Shown here piece by piece: positions 16,569-24,990 of a DNA stretch of 46,905 bases. The stretch is from Nitrososphaerota archaeon (lineage in GTDB: Archaea > Thermoproteota > Nitrososphaeria > Nitrososphaerales > Nitrosopumilaceae): assembly GCA_021325615.1 (NCBI GenBank), contig JAJPGU010000019.1, positions 1-46,905 on the forward strand. The letters are read 5' to 3'. Under the pieces are notes generated by a model. That model worked only from the letters and a program-made list of their open reading frames with translations, was not told the origin of the DNA and made no database searches. The position numbers and the translations under genes are program-made. Positions within the stretch are counted from its first letter, which is position 1; each line of letters starts with the position of its first letter.

Positions 16569-16997
16569 CTAGGTGGATGCCATGAGGCCAGATATGTACG
16601 ACCTCACGAGACGGTTTGCCCTCTTGTACTGGTATTCCAGGCCTCCCATCCTTGCATAGTAAATGTCGTCAAGCAGCACCCGTTCCTCCCTTGCGGGCTT
16701 CCTTCCAAGCAGCATACTGTAGTCTGGCCCGTCATAGAATATGGCATTGGCAAATCCAAAAGCCGCGGCAAGGATCGGGTTTCCGTGCGGCACCGAGTCT
16801 GAAACTGTCTCCCCTACCGCGTTAGCTATGATGCAGTGCCTGCTGTGCTCCTGCCTGAGAGTGTCTCTTGACATGGATGATTCTATCCTTGACCTCTGTG
16901 CGGGCGTAAGCCTAATCCAGAGCCAGCATATCTTCTCGAGGTATTCGCGCTCTCCGGCATCCTGCAAATGGCCGCTGTCCGTCGGTGACACCGCCAT
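16569..16997 (-). CDS. Hypothetical 142-aa protein
   Basis: A mostly helical protein (MAVSPTDSGHLQDAG start) with YLEKICWLWIRLTPAQRSRIE, a nucleophile-free HGNPILAAAFGFANAIFYDG segment and a Lys/Arg/Tyr-rich C-terminus. The frame also permits ATG at 17021, but a CTTAAATG box ~28 bases upstream favours 16997 as a leaderless start. It lies in a run of three minus-strand hypotheticals before CofE, each with its own promoter-like box. Function unknown. Confidence 0.6.
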   Translation of the reverse strand: MAVSPTDSGHLQDAGEREYLEKICWLWIRLTPAQRSRIESSMSRDTLRQEHSRHCIIANAVGETVSDSVPHGNPILAAAFGFANAIFYDGPDYSMLLGRKPAREERVLLDDIYYARMGGLEYQYKRANRLVRSYISGLMAST

Positions 16998-17045
16998 GTA
17001 TTGTATATGCAGAGCATTCATTTAAGAATTGAATTCAGCGGTAAC

Positions 17046-17597
17046 TTAGATGGTCAAGAGATACTTGAAGAGGTACAGGATACCGGTGGCCCCTATGAAG
17101 AAGACCATGGGCTTCCAAGCAAGCACAGGGAAGCTTGGGGTCTTGAGCTGCACCTTGTAATTGTCAACAACCGTCTTTACGTACTTTCTAATCCTCTCGT
17201 TCCAAATCTTGTACTCTATCTGGTGCTTTTTGAGGAGGGACTCGATCTCGTACAAGACGGGGGTCCTCTGGCAGAAGAGGTGCTGCAAATAGTCCCTTGA
17301 CACCTCCACCTCCGCGTGTATTGCCACAAGACCCTTCTTCATCTCGAGAAGCCTTACGTGCATCTCCCAGGGTTTTTTCAGCTTCAGGGAAAGCCCGTGG
17401 CCAATCTGGGTGTTTTGCTTGTGTTCAAACTTGACATGCGTAAATCCTTCGTTGGCAAATATTTTCAGCATCTCGTCCACGCTCTTCCTTACGACAATCG
17501 TGAGCTGCTCCACGCCATTGGTGTCCACCTTTACCATCGCCCGCATGCCGTCTATTAGGGAGACTGTCTTGGGATACCTGGTGAAGAACTCTACCAT
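17046..17597 (-). CDS. Hypothetical tail-anchored membrane protein
   Basis: A 183-residue protein. The N-terminal ~155 residues are soluble and rich in charged strands and helices (KVDTNGVEQLTIVVRKSVDE; KFEHKQNTQIGHG). A single C-terminal transmembrane helix follows (MVFFIGATGILYLFKYLLTI). The topology predicts a cytosolic domain held on the membrane. TTTTTATATATC lies ~26 bases before the ATG, so it is leaderless. It is downstream of CofE with a 42-base gap. The family is not recognised. Confidence 0.65.
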   Translation of the reverse strand: MVEFFTRYPKTVSLIDGMRAMVKVDTNGVEQLTIVVRKSVDEMLKIFANEGFTHVKFEHKQNTQIGHGLSLKLKKPWEMHVRLLEMKKGLVAIHAEVEVSRDYLQHLFCQRTPVLYEIESLLKKHQIEYKIWNERIRKYVKTVVDNYKVQLKTPSFPVLAWKPMVFFIGATGILYLFKYLLTI

Positions 17598-17639
17598 ACT
17601 TTGCCGTCAAATTGAGATATATAAAAAATTAATGTTGTA

Positions 17640-18410
17640 TTACCTTCTGCCCCCAAGTCCACGAACGTAAACGCACTGATCGTATGAGATGGCCATCTCC
17701 CCCTCACGAATCCTCCTGTGGGTGAGCCGTGCGCCGGAACCCCTTATTAATGCGGCAGGTATGGCCTCGGCCCCCTCGCCCATCCTGAGGTTTGCAATGG
17801 ATGCCAGGTCGTCCGCAACCGCCTGAAGCGTCACCTTGAGGGGGTTTCCATAGAGGTCCTTCTGTCCCCTCAGATCGGAAACGGGTTCAAACCCCGCACA
17901 CGCGATGGCGACACCCACGGTTCCGCTTCTTGCAGGCATGAGCCTGCTGTCTGCTATTATGACTCCAACATGAGAATTGTAATGTAGCAGAAATTTTCGC
18001 ACCAACTGTTCCGACAAGGAGTATGGGTCGATGGGGTAGAGGATGATCGAGCCCTTTTTTGCATTTGACTTGTCAATGCCCGCATTTGGCGCCATGATGC
18101 TATCAGATGACGTGATTACAAATCCGGGGATGCCGCCAAAAATTACGTCCGACTCGCGCAGGATGATCTCTGCAATCGCAGGCCTCATTTGGAACCTTGA
18201 TGCTACCTTCAGTGCCTGGGAAGAGGGCATTACGGTGTCGTACTCCACTGTTCTTCCCTGAGAATTTGCAACATACTTGCTTGAAACCACGATGACATCT
18301 CCATTTTCCGGCACGAGGCCGTTTGAGGCAAGGTCTGAGACCATGCTTGAAAAAAGATCGAAGGTGTCGAATTTGGCAGTAGACCTTATCTGGAATACCG
18401 TTAGCGGCAT
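17640..18410 (-). CDS. cofE: Coenzyme F420-0:L-glutamate ligase
   Basis: A 256-residue enzyme that adds gamma-linked glutamates to F420-0 using GTP. Family features are NGDVIVVSSKYVANSQGR, the central GIDKSNAKKGSIILYPIDP and DSRLMPARSGTVGVAIACAG (substrate/metal site), then DLRGQKDLYGNPLKVT, matching CofE in order and length. A CTAAATAGC box lies ~28 bases before the ATG. It shows that the cell makes polyglutamylated F420. No other F420 genes are in the window. Confidence 0.9.
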   Translation of the reverse strand: MPLTVFQIRSTAKFDTFDLFSSMVSDLASNGLVPENGDVIVVSSKYVANSQGRTVEYDTVMPSSQALKVASRFQMRPAIAEIILRESDVIFGGIPGFVITSSDSIMAPNAGIDKSNAKKGSIILYPIDPYSLSEQLVRKFLLHYNSHVGVIIADSRLMPARSGTVGVAIACAGFEPVSDLRGQKDLYGNPLKVTLQAVADDLASIANLRMGEGAEAIPAALIRGSGARLTHRRIREGEMAISYDQCVYVRGLGGRR

Positions 18411-18452
18411 AACGTGCTGTGGTCAGGATTTGCTATTTAGTTTTACCAAAAA

Positions 18453-19073
18453 CTACGGCACGGGTCTGTTCCGATTGGAAATGACCTTTCTTCCAACAAC
18501 TAGGGCGCCCAGGCCTACTGCCACGGCAACAAGCAAGACGTCTGTAAGGAGGTGGGGGCTGCTTGGCCTTGGGGCCTCAATGTTGACTGACGACATGCCG
18601 CCAGCCGTGGCATTGGATTTCTGGCTCGGCAGCGGGGGCGCCGCTTGGGAGACGTAGACTGGGAAGGTAACCGTGTCAAGCGAGGTGGTGGTGGACTTGG
18701 AAATATCGGTGTCGTTGAGTGCCACCTCCACTTGGTATGCCCCTGGCTTGTCAAACTGGTACGGTATGCCGACCTTTCCGGCGATAGTGGACCCGCCTGG
18801 AAGTACGAAAATTGGCCCTGTCTCGTTCCTGATTATTACCTTGTAGTAAAGGTCCGCTCGTGGCGCCTTTGTCTGGGGGTCGAGGAACTCTAGAAGTATG
18901 ACGGTAGGCTGGCCCGAAACTGGATTTGCGGGAGCCGTCGAGAGGTTGACAAATGCAAGGCCCCTGCTTGAAAGCCTGGTCTGCGGTGCAGACTCTACCT
19001 GCGCAAAGACGGCGCACTGCAAAACCGAAACAAGGACCACTAAAGCCATGAGTCTTAAAAGCACGGAGGCCAA
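18453..19073 (-). CDS. Secreted/anchored protein with signal peptide and C-terminal TM helix
   Basis: A 206-residue protein. The N-terminal hydrophobic signal (LRLMALVVLVSVLQCAVFAQ) ends with an AxA-like cleavage site near residue 24. A beta-rich, Ig-like region follows (NPVSGQPTVILLEFLDP; YQVEVALND), then a Ser/Pro linker and a C-terminal helix (LLTDVLLVAVAVGLGALVV) with a basic tail. The likely location is the cell surface, anchored in the membrane. It starts at TTG 19073; nearby GTG and ATG codons are alternatives. It is divergent from the leuC-type gene at 19163. No specific function is recognised. Confidence 0.7.
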   Translation of the reverse strand: MASVLLRLMALVVLVSVLQCAVFAQVESAPQTRLSSRGLAFVNLSTAPANPVSGQPTVILLEFLDPQTKAPRADLYYKVIIRNETGPIFVLPGGSTIAGKVGIPYQFDKPGAYQVEVALNDTDISKSTTTSLDTVTFPVYVSQAAPPLPSQKSNATAGGMSSVNIEAPRPSSPHLLTDVLLVAVAVGLGALVVGRKVISNRNRPVP

Positions 19074-19162
19074 CTGTTTCCCTGATGGCTGTTGATTCCA
19101 TGTAAAGGTTTGGAGCGAAAAACCCCGGCAAACGTTTTAATTTCTAAAACCTACCATTTTTC

Positions 19163-20437
19163 ATGTTGAACATTACCGAGAAAATTCTGGCACGGGCGTC
19201 AGGAAGGGACAGCGTCTCACCGGACGATGTTGTTTTTGCCAACGTCGACAAGGTAATGGTACACGATGTTTCAGGCCCAGGCGTCCTTGCAGTCTTTGAA
19301 AAACTCAGGAAGAATGGCGTCAAGATTGACAGGTTGCATGACCCAGAAAAAGTCTGGGTGGCTGAGGATCACTTTGTTCCGGCAGCGGACAAGATTTCCG
19401 CCCAGAACGTGGTCCTCCTAACTCAGTTCACAAAGGATTATGGTATACGGAGGCACTTCAAATACGGCATGGGCCAGTACGGCATATGCCATACCCTTTC
19501 GCACGAGGAGGCAATGGTGCTTCCAGGGGAAGTCTATGTGGGCGGGGACTCGCACACCAACACCACAGGTGCCCTCGGAGCATTTGCAGCAGGACTTGGA
19601 CACACAGACGTCGCATACGTCCTGCTAAACGGGAAAATATGGTTCAAGGTGCCAGAAACTCTTTACTTCAAGCTGAACGGCAGGCTGCCCGAATATGCCA
19701 TGGCAAAGGACTTTATCTTGAAAATTATAGGCGACATCGGCACGGACGGGGCTGCGTACAAAACAATGCAGTTCGGAGGGACCGGAATATCGGAAATGTC
19801 CGTAGAGGAAAGGCTTACGCTTACAAACATGACTACGGAGGCGGGCGCAAAAAGCGGGATTATCGAGCCCGATCAGAAAGTACGGGACTATCTAGCCCAA
19901 AGGGGCGCGACGAACTACAGGGAGGTCCATGGGGATCCTGATGCGCAGTACGCCAAGACTTACGAGTATGACGCCTCGGAGATTGAACCAGTTGTGGCAA
20001 AACCATTCTCCCCGGAAAATGTATCTGTTGCAAGAGAACTCTCATCGACGCCCCTTGACAAGGCCTACATAGGCTCGTGTACCGGGGCCAAGCTCGAGGA
20101 CCTGAGGGCTGCCGCAAGAATCCTAAAGGGAAGAACGGTGAAGATAAGGACGGAGGTCCTCCCCGCGGCGATATCGATCTTCAGGAAGGCGATGGATGAG
20201 GGCCTGATAAAGATTTTCATGGATGCGGGCGTGATGGTGGGACCGCCGACATGTGGGGCCTGCTGCGGCGCCCATATGGGAGTGCTTGCAAAGGACGAGG
20301 TCTGCATAAGCACAACAAACAGGAACTTTCCGGGAAGGATGGGGCACGTCGAGTCAAAAACATACCTTGCCTCGCCGCTTGTTGCGGCGGCATCTGCAGT
20401 GACCGGAAAGATTACCGACCCGAGGGACCTCAAATGA
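19163..20437 (+). CDS. leuC: Archaeal-type isopropylmalate/homoaconitate isomerase large subunit
   Basis: A 424-residue aconitase-superfamily subunit of the archaeal (HACN/IPMI) length class. [4Fe-4S] ligands are visible in AYIGSCTGAKLEDL and PPTCGACCGAHMG. GGDSHTNTTGALGAF and TTNRNFPGRMGH are typical active-site segments. It overlaps its small subunit by 4 bases (ATGA at 20434). GTTTTAATTTC lies ~26 bases upstream. A second, bacterial-type pair follows at 20974, so this pair may have a different substrate, for example homoaconitate of the LysW lysine pathway. That is inferred from the small-subunit loop. Confidence 0.92.
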   Translation: MLNITEKILARASGRDSVSPDDVVFANVDKVMVHDVSGPGVLAVFEKLRKNGVKIDRLHDPEKVWVAEDHFVPAADKISAQNVVLLTQFTKDYGIRRHFKYGMGQYGICHTLSHEEAMVLPGEVYVGGDSHTNTTGALGAFAAGLGHTDVAYVLLNGKIWFKVPETLYFKLNGRLPEYAMAKDFILKIIGDIGTDGAAYKTMQFGGTGISEMSVEERLTLTNMTTEAGAKSGIIEPDQKVRDYLAQRGATNYREVHGDPDAQYAKTYEYDASEIEPVVAKPFSPENVSVARELSSTPLDKAYIGSCTGAKLEDLRAAARILKGRTVKIRTEVLPAAISIFRKAMDEGLIKIFMDAGVMVGPPTCGACCGAHMGVLAKDEVCISTTNRNFPGRMGHVESKTYLASPLVAAASAVTGKITDPRDLK

Positions 20438-20916
20438 AGGGCTCTGTGATAAAATATGCGAGGGACAACATTGACACCGATGTCATCCTGCCAGGGCCAT
20501 ACCTAAAAATTCATGACTACAACGAGCTTGCAAAACATGCAATGGAAGGAATCGACAAGGACTTTCACAAAAAAGTCAAGCCGGGAGATTTCATAGTTGC
20601 AGGAAGGAATTTCGGTTGCGGCTCGTCAAGGGAACATGCGCCAATTGCGCTCTCCTATTCGGGGATAAAGGCAGTCCTCGCGGTTTCCTTTGCAAGGATC
20701 TTCTACAGAAACGCCGTGGATGGCGCATTCCTCCTCCCAATAGAGATAGACGAGGAAACCTACAAGGAGATCTCCGAGGGGGATCAGCTGGAGATTGAAA
20801 CCTCGAAAAATGAGATAAAAAACATAACAAAAAACAAGACTTACAAGATGAAGCCATTCCCGGAACTGATAGGAAAGATAATTGCCGCGGGCGGGCTGTT
20901 CAACTACAAACCCTAG
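20434..20916 (+). CDS. leuD: Archaeal-type isopropylmalate/homoaconitate isomerase small subunit
   Basis: A 160-residue swivel-domain subunit. It starts at the ATG overlapping the leuC stop (MKGSVIKYARDNIDTDVI). GCGSSREHAPIAL (61-73) is the conserved small-subunit motif. The specificity loop reads GPYLKIHD (YLKI at 23-26). Homoaconitases of methanogens have YLRT there, and isopropylmalate isomerases have an uncharged YLVY-like loop, so Lys25 suggests a substrate with an extra carboxylate. The frame can be extended upstream to 20251, but that is antisense-free overlap with leuC and is rejected. Confidence 0.92.
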   Translation: MKGSVIKYARDNIDTDVILPGPYLKIHDYNELAKHAMEGIDKDFHKKVKPGDFIVAGRNFGCGSSREHAPIALSYSGIKAVLAVSFARIFYRNAVDGAFLLPIEIDEETYKEISEGDQLEIETSKNEIKNITKNKTYKMKPFPELIGKIIAAGGLFNYKP

Positions 20917-20973
20917 CTGAAGGGCAAATTGCTCTAATACCATTATATCTGGAATTGAAGGGTGAAACACTAG

Positions 20974-22389
20974 ATGTCTAAAACCTTGTTTGAAAAAATA
21001 TGGGACTCTCACGTGGTCGTAGACGAGGGAAATGGCCGGTCGCTCCTTTATGTGGACAGGCACCTCGTGCACGAGGTAACGTCGCCGCAGGCATTCGACG
21101 GCCTGAGGCTGAACGGAAGAAAGGTCCGCAGGACAGACCTTACGTTTGCGACAATGGATCACAACGTTCCCACGAGCAACAGATCACTGCCGATATTGGA
21201 CCAGACCTCGGCGATGCAGGTAAAGGCGCTTGAGAGGAACTGCAAGGAATTTGGAATCACGCTTTTTGATATTGACAGCCCCGATCAGGGGATAGTGCAT
21301 GTGATAGGCCCAGAGCTTGGGATTACGCTACCGGGGACGACCATAGTGTGCGGGGACAGCCATACATCCACCCACGGAGCATTTGGCGCCCTTGCGTTTG
21401 GGATAGGTACAAGCGATGTCGAGCATGTGCTCGCCACCCAGTGCATATGGATGGAAAAACCAAAAACCTTCGAGATAAGGGTGGAAGGAAAAAGGAGAAA
21501 CCCGCACGCAGTGACGGCCAAGGACATTATGCTTTCGATAATCAAGAAGCTCGGAACTGCGGGCGGGACGGGGGCTATGTTTGAGTACCGAGGCGAGGCA
21601 ATCGAGGACATGACCATGGAGCAGAGGATGACAATCTGCAACATGTCCATAGAGGGGGGTGCAAGGGCGGGACTGGTTGCCCCCGACGAGAAGACATTTG
21701 ACTACCTCAGGGGAAGGCGGTACCTCCCGGACAACTATGAAAAACTTGTGGATTATTGGCGTGAGAACCTGAAGACCGATGCCAATGCAACGTTTGACAG
21801 GTCATTCACACTCCAGGCCGGAGAGATAGCGCCGCAGGTAAGCTGGGGCACCAATCCTGCCATGACGGTGGACGTGACGGAGAGAGTGCCGTTTCCCGAG
21901 GAATATGCAAAGGGGAACCTCGAGGAAGAAAAGGCGGCGGCAAAGGCGCTTCAGTACATGGGCCTCAAGGCGGGCACGCCAGTCATGGAGATTCGGATAG
22001 ACAGGGTCTTCATAGGATCATGCACAAATTCGAGGCTTGAGGATCTCATTGAGGCCTCGCGTGTGGTGAAGGGCAAGAAGGTTTCCGAGGGGGTGAGGGC
22101 CATGGTGGTTCCAGGTTCGCAGCACGTAAAAAAACAGGCCGAGGACCTCGGGCTTGACAGGATCTTCAAGGACGCGGGATTTGAGTGGCGCGAGTCGGGA
22201 TGCAGCATGTGCCTTGGAATGAACCCTGATATCTTGGCAGCGGGGGAGAGATGCGCAAGCACATCAAACCGTAACTTCGAGGGGAGGCAGGGGGCAGGGG
22301 GCAGGACACACCTTGTCAGCCCCGTAATGGCTGCGGCAGCCGCAATAGCGGGACACTTTGTCGACGTGCGGGATATGGATTTGAGCTAG
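20974..22389 (+). CDS. leuC: Bacterial-type 3-isopropylmalate dehydratase large subunit
   Basis: A 471-residue protein, the length and architecture of bacterial LeuC. Cluster ligands are in [14 protein letters not shown] and [32 protein letters not shown] and [20 protein letters not shown] are diagnostic. It catalyses 2-isopropylmalate to 3-isopropylmalate isomerisation in leucine synthesis. A TATA-like ATTATATC lies ~28 bases before the ATG, giving it a promoter separate from the archaeal pair. The small-subunit gene starts directly after its stop. It was probably acquired from bacteria, judged by type only. Confidence 0.95.
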   Translation: MSKTLFEKIWDSHVVVDEGNGRSLLYVDRHLVHEVTSPQAFDGLRLNGRKVRRTDLTFATMDHNVPTSNRSLPILDQTSAMQVKALERNCKEFGITLFDIDSPDQGIVHVIGPELGITLPGTTIVCGDSHTSTHGAFGALAFGIGTSDVEHVLATQCIWMEKPKTFEIRVEGKRRNPHAVTAKDIMLSIIKKLGTAGGTGAMFEYRGEAIEDMTMEQRMTICNMSIEGGARAGLVAPDEKTFDYLRGRRYLPDNYEKLVDYWRENLKTDANATFDRSFTLQAGEIAPQVSWGTNPAMTVDVTERVPFPEEYAKGNLEEEKAAAKALQYMGLKAGTPVMEIRIDRVFIGSCTNSRLEDLIEASRVVKGKKVSEGVRAMVVPGSQHVKKQAEDLGLDRIFKDAGFEWRESGCSMCLGMNPDILAAGERCASTSNRNFEGRQGAGGRTHLVSPVMAAAAAIAGHFVDVRDMDLS

Positions 22390-22980
22390 ATGGAGCCATT
22401 CACAAAGATACGGAGCATAGCCACGCCCCTTGACAAGGTCAATGTCGACACTGACCAGATAATCCCAAAACAATTCCTCAAGCTTATCCAAAAGACCGGT
22501 TTTGGACAGTATCTCTTCTTTGACTGGAGGTTCCAAAGCGACGGTACGCCGCGAAAGGAGTTTGTCCTGAATCATCCCAAGTACCAAGGCTCTAAAATCC
22601 TCCTGGCACGGAACAACTTTGGATGCGGGTCGAGCAGGGAGCATGCAGCTTGGGCACTTCTTGACTTTGGCTTTAGGGTGATAATATCAACATCTTTTGC
22701 CGACATCTTCTACAACAACTGTTTCAAGAATGGCATCCTGCCCATACGTGTGGGCGAACAAGTGCTGCAAAAGCTGTTTGAGACTGATGGTGAGGTGGAG
22801 GTTGACCTGCAGAACCAGGCCATACGGGGAGATGGCATTGATGTCCGGTTTGAAATCGAACCGCACTGGAAGAAGATACTTCTTGAAGGGCTTGATGACA
22901 TCGCTGCTACGCTTCTCCATCAAGACGAGATCTCAAGATACGAGTCGTCCCACCGGGACATGAACCCTAAATCTTCCTGA
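22390..22980 (+). CDS. leuD: Bacterial-type 3-isopropylmalate dehydratase small subunit
   Basis: A 196-residue partner of the LeuC at 20974, starting with no intergenic base. Diagnostic segments are NVDTDQIIPKQFLKLI, TGFGQYLFFDWRF, NFGCGSSREHAAWALLDFG and SFADIFYNNCFKNGILPI, as in bacterial LeuD. Its 3' end overlaps the convergent nucleotidyltransferase gene by 14 bases. With two isomerase pairs in tandem, this one is the better candidate for leucine synthesis proper. Confidence 0.95.
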   Translation: MEPFTKIRSIATPLDKVNVDTDQIIPKQFLKLIQKTGFGQYLFFDWRFQSDGTPRKEFVLNHPKYQGSKILLARNNFGCGSSREHAAWALLDFGFRVIISTSFADIFYNNCFKNGILPIRVGEQVLQKLFETDGEVEVDLQNQAIRGDGIDVRFEIEPHWKKILLEGLDDIAATLLHQDEISRYESSHRDMNPKSS

Positions 22981-23692
22981 TGATGGAGCCCACGAGATCC
23001 TTCTCCCTTTCCACCCTTGCAGGCGAGTCCACGTCAATCCACGGCTGCCTGCCAATGTCATACGCGGAAATCTTGCCTTTCCTTGAAAGAGGCTGCAGGA
23101 TGTCGTATGAGAGGTTAATCTCCCTTCCGTTCTTCTTTGACTTGATTATCTTCAATATCTTGGAATCAAGTATGTATATGCCAAGGCATTCGGCCATCTC
23201 CAACCTTACCGTGGGCTTTTCCCGGAACTCAACCACCACACCGTCCCTGACTACCGCATAGCCGGTCTCCTCCTTCCTGTATCTCCTAGTGGCTATGGTT
23301 GCAAGGGTTTTTTTGCCAGAGTGGAACCTGCGCATCTTTGCTATGTCGAGGGGAGTGAGGTTGTCTACAAACCAGAGGAGAAATTCCGGATCCTTGCCGA
23401 TTGCCCTTTCCAGATGTACGAGGTCGCCGCCGGTACCACTCTGTGAGTCCTGGATAAACTTCATGGGTTTTTTCACCTCGCGGTTGTTCTCAAAATACCT
23501 CTCGACCTGTTTGCCGAGTCCGCTGAAGTCTGCTAGGATAATGATCTCGTCTACGGCTCGTGACTGGTTGAGGTGCCTTACGATGTAGGAAATTAGAGGC
23601 TTGCCATGGATTGGTATCATTGCTTTGGGGATGTAATCCGTAAACGGCCTTCCGCGCGTTCCACGCCCACCGGCTAGAACCACAGCTTTCAA
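22967..23692 (-). CDS. Sugar-phosphate nucleotidyltransferase
   Basis: A 241-residue Rossmann-like enzyme that transfers a nucleotidyl group onto a sugar phosphate to give an NDP-sugar. The signature AVVLAGGRGTRGRPFTDYIP with PKAMIPIHGKPLI is at the N-terminus. DNLTPLD near residue 115 holds the metal-binding Asp. VEFREKP and YILDSKILKII follow as in glucose-1-phosphate thymidylyltransferase relatives. There is no C-terminal left-handed helix domain. It follows uS9 by two bases on the same strand, an unusual position in a ribosomal operon. The sugar is unknown. Confidence 0.85.
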   Translation of the reverse strand: MKAVVLAGGRGTRGRPFTDYIPKAMIPIHGKPLISYIVRHLNQSRAVDEIIILADFSGLGKQVERYFENNREVKKPMKFIQDSQSGTGGDLVHLERAIGKDPEFLLWFVDNLTPLDIAKMRRFHSGKKTLATIATRRYRKEETGYAVVRDGVVVEFREKPTVRLEMAECLGIYILDSKILKIIKSKKNGREINLSYDILQPLSRKGKISAYDIGRQPWIDVDSPARVEREKDLVGSIIRKI

Positions 23693-23694
23693 AG

Positions 23695-24138
23695 CTATCG
23701 GTAGGACTTTTGTTTTCTTCTTCTTGCGCCAGGACCGCCGAACTTCTTTGGCTCCTTTCTCCTGTCGTCGCCACTCAGCAGGTGCTTATCGTATACTGTC
23801 AGTTTTTTCTTTAGGTCTTCCCGAACCGACTTTGTGAACGGGTGGTCCTTTGGCTCCTTCCTTGTCTTTGTCCAGCCGGTAAGCGCCCTTGATATTGCGA
23901 CTGCGCTGGCATATGACTGGCCCATGTATCCCCCTCCGCGCACCTTGACTGAAAGGTCCACCTTGTTCCTAAGTTCGCCGGTGATCTCAAGGGGTCCCAT
24001 GATTACCTCCCTTGCAACCTCCTGCTGGATCATCTCTACTGGCACGTTGTTTATCCTCACCCTGCCGGCACCCTTTGCGATAAAGGCATGTGCCCGCGCA
24101 GCCTTTCTTGATGCGAAATAACCCTCTATCTTTGCCAT
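23695..24138 (-). CDS. rps9: 30S ribosomal protein uS9
   Basis: A 147-residue small-subunit protein. It contains GGGYMGQSYASAVAISRAL and ends in the canonical basic tail GGPGARRRKQKSYR that reaches the P-site tRNA. The ATG at 24138 shares its A with the uL13 TAA (TAATG), indicating coupling; an in-frame ATG at 24150 is less likely. It is part of the archaeal order rpoD-eL18-uL13-uS9; rpoN and rpoK, often next, are not found here. Confidence 0.96.
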   Translation of the reverse strand: MAKIEGYFASRKAARAHAFIAKGAGRVRINNVPVEMIQQEVAREVIMGPLEITGELRNKVDLSVKVRGGGYMGQSYASAVAISRALTGWTKTRKEPKDHPFTKSVREDLKKKLTVYDKHLLSGDDRRKEPKKFGGPGARRRKQKSYR

Positions 24139-24611
24139 TACTCGTGCCACCCTACTGTCCTGCCAAGGTCGCCAAGCGTGGTGTAATACGGTGCTGGCTT
24201 GCGTATTTTTGCGTCGTCAAACTGAATGACCTTCTTTGATCTTAACTCGCTTGGAACACCGAGGTATGCCCTGAGCCTCTTGAGCGCGGCCTCGCCTGAG
24301 GGCTTGTTCTTTGGAAGCATGCCGCGAACCATCTTGGTTATCATGGTGTCAGGCCTGCGCGGGTGGAATGGGCCGAACTTTGGGTTGTTAATGCTAGCGA
24401 TCTCAAGGAACTTTCGGTATTCCTCAATCACCATCTCCTTCTTGCCGCTGAACATGATGTTCTCGGAATTAACTATGGAAACCCGCGACCCGTTTATCAG
24501 CATCTTGGCAACGTGGGAACAAAGCCTTCCGGCAACCTGGTTTGTGCCGTCTACTATGACGTCTTGGGGTCCCTTCGACTCTTTCACTTGTGCCTGCTCC
24601 TGCTTAGCCAA
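24138..24611 (-). CDS. rpl13: 50S ribosomal protein uL13
   Basis: A 157-residue large-subunit protein, slightly longer at the N-terminus than usual (a charged AKQEQAQVKESKGPQ tail). Family segments are VAGRLCSHVAKMLINGSRV, PFHPRRPDTMITKMVRGMLP and LKRLRAYLGVPSEL. It starts at TTG 24611, overlapping the eL18 stop by 8 bases. It lies in the eL18-uL13-uS9 operon. Confidence 0.95.
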   Translation of the reverse strand: MAKQEQAQVKESKGPQDVIVDGTNQVAGRLCSHVAKMLINGSRVSIVNSENIMFSGKKEMVIEEYRKFLEIASINNPKFGPFHPRRPDTMITKMVRGMLPKNKPSGEAALKRLRAYLGVPSELRSKKVIQFDDAKIRKPAPYYTTLGDLGRTVGWHE

Positions 24612-24951
24612 TTATTCTCACTCCCTTCCCCGTGGGGTTGTTTTTTATCAGCTGCGAAAAATTCACTACCTTGCCCCCGGACTGGGTAATCTTCTTTGCA
24701 CCGGTAGTGGAAATTGAAAACGAGCATAATGTAATCTTGTGGGACATGCTGCCTGTGCCAAGGACTTTTCCTGGCACTACCACGATGTCATTGTCGGCCA
24801 CACACCTGTCAATCTGGCCGAGGTTGAGTACCCTTCTTGCCCTTGACGGCTTGAGTGCCATTTCGGCAAGCACGGACCATATGGGGGCCTTGTTCTTTTT
24901 TGATGCCACCTCTAACTCCTTTGCCATTTGTACGACAACCTGGTTGGTCAT
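24604..24951 (-). CDS. rpl18e: 50S ribosomal protein eL18
   Basis: A 115-residue archaeal/eukaryotic large-subunit protein. KPSRARRVLNLGQIDRCV and VVVPGKVLGTGSMSHKITLC are typical, and the C-terminus NPTGKGVRIIG is family-like. An ATTATATTTGGG box lies ~28 bases before the ATG. It is the first gene of the ribosomal run, 39 bases after rpoD, and apparently has its own promoter. Confidence 0.95.
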   Translation of the reverse strand: MTNQVVVQMAKELEVASKKNKAPIWSVLAEMALKPSRARRVLNLGQIDRCVADNDIVVVPGKVLGTGSMSHKITLCSFSISTTGAKKITQSGGKVVNFSQLIKNNPTGKGVRIIG

Positions 24952-24990
24952 GTGTATTTATGCCCCCTTTTACCCAAATATAATGGAATC

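Noticed and set aside
20251-20433. 61-residue upstream extension of the archaeal-type leuD
   Set aside because: It lies inside leuC in another frame. The ATG at 20434 gives the normal N-terminus and an ATGA overlap.
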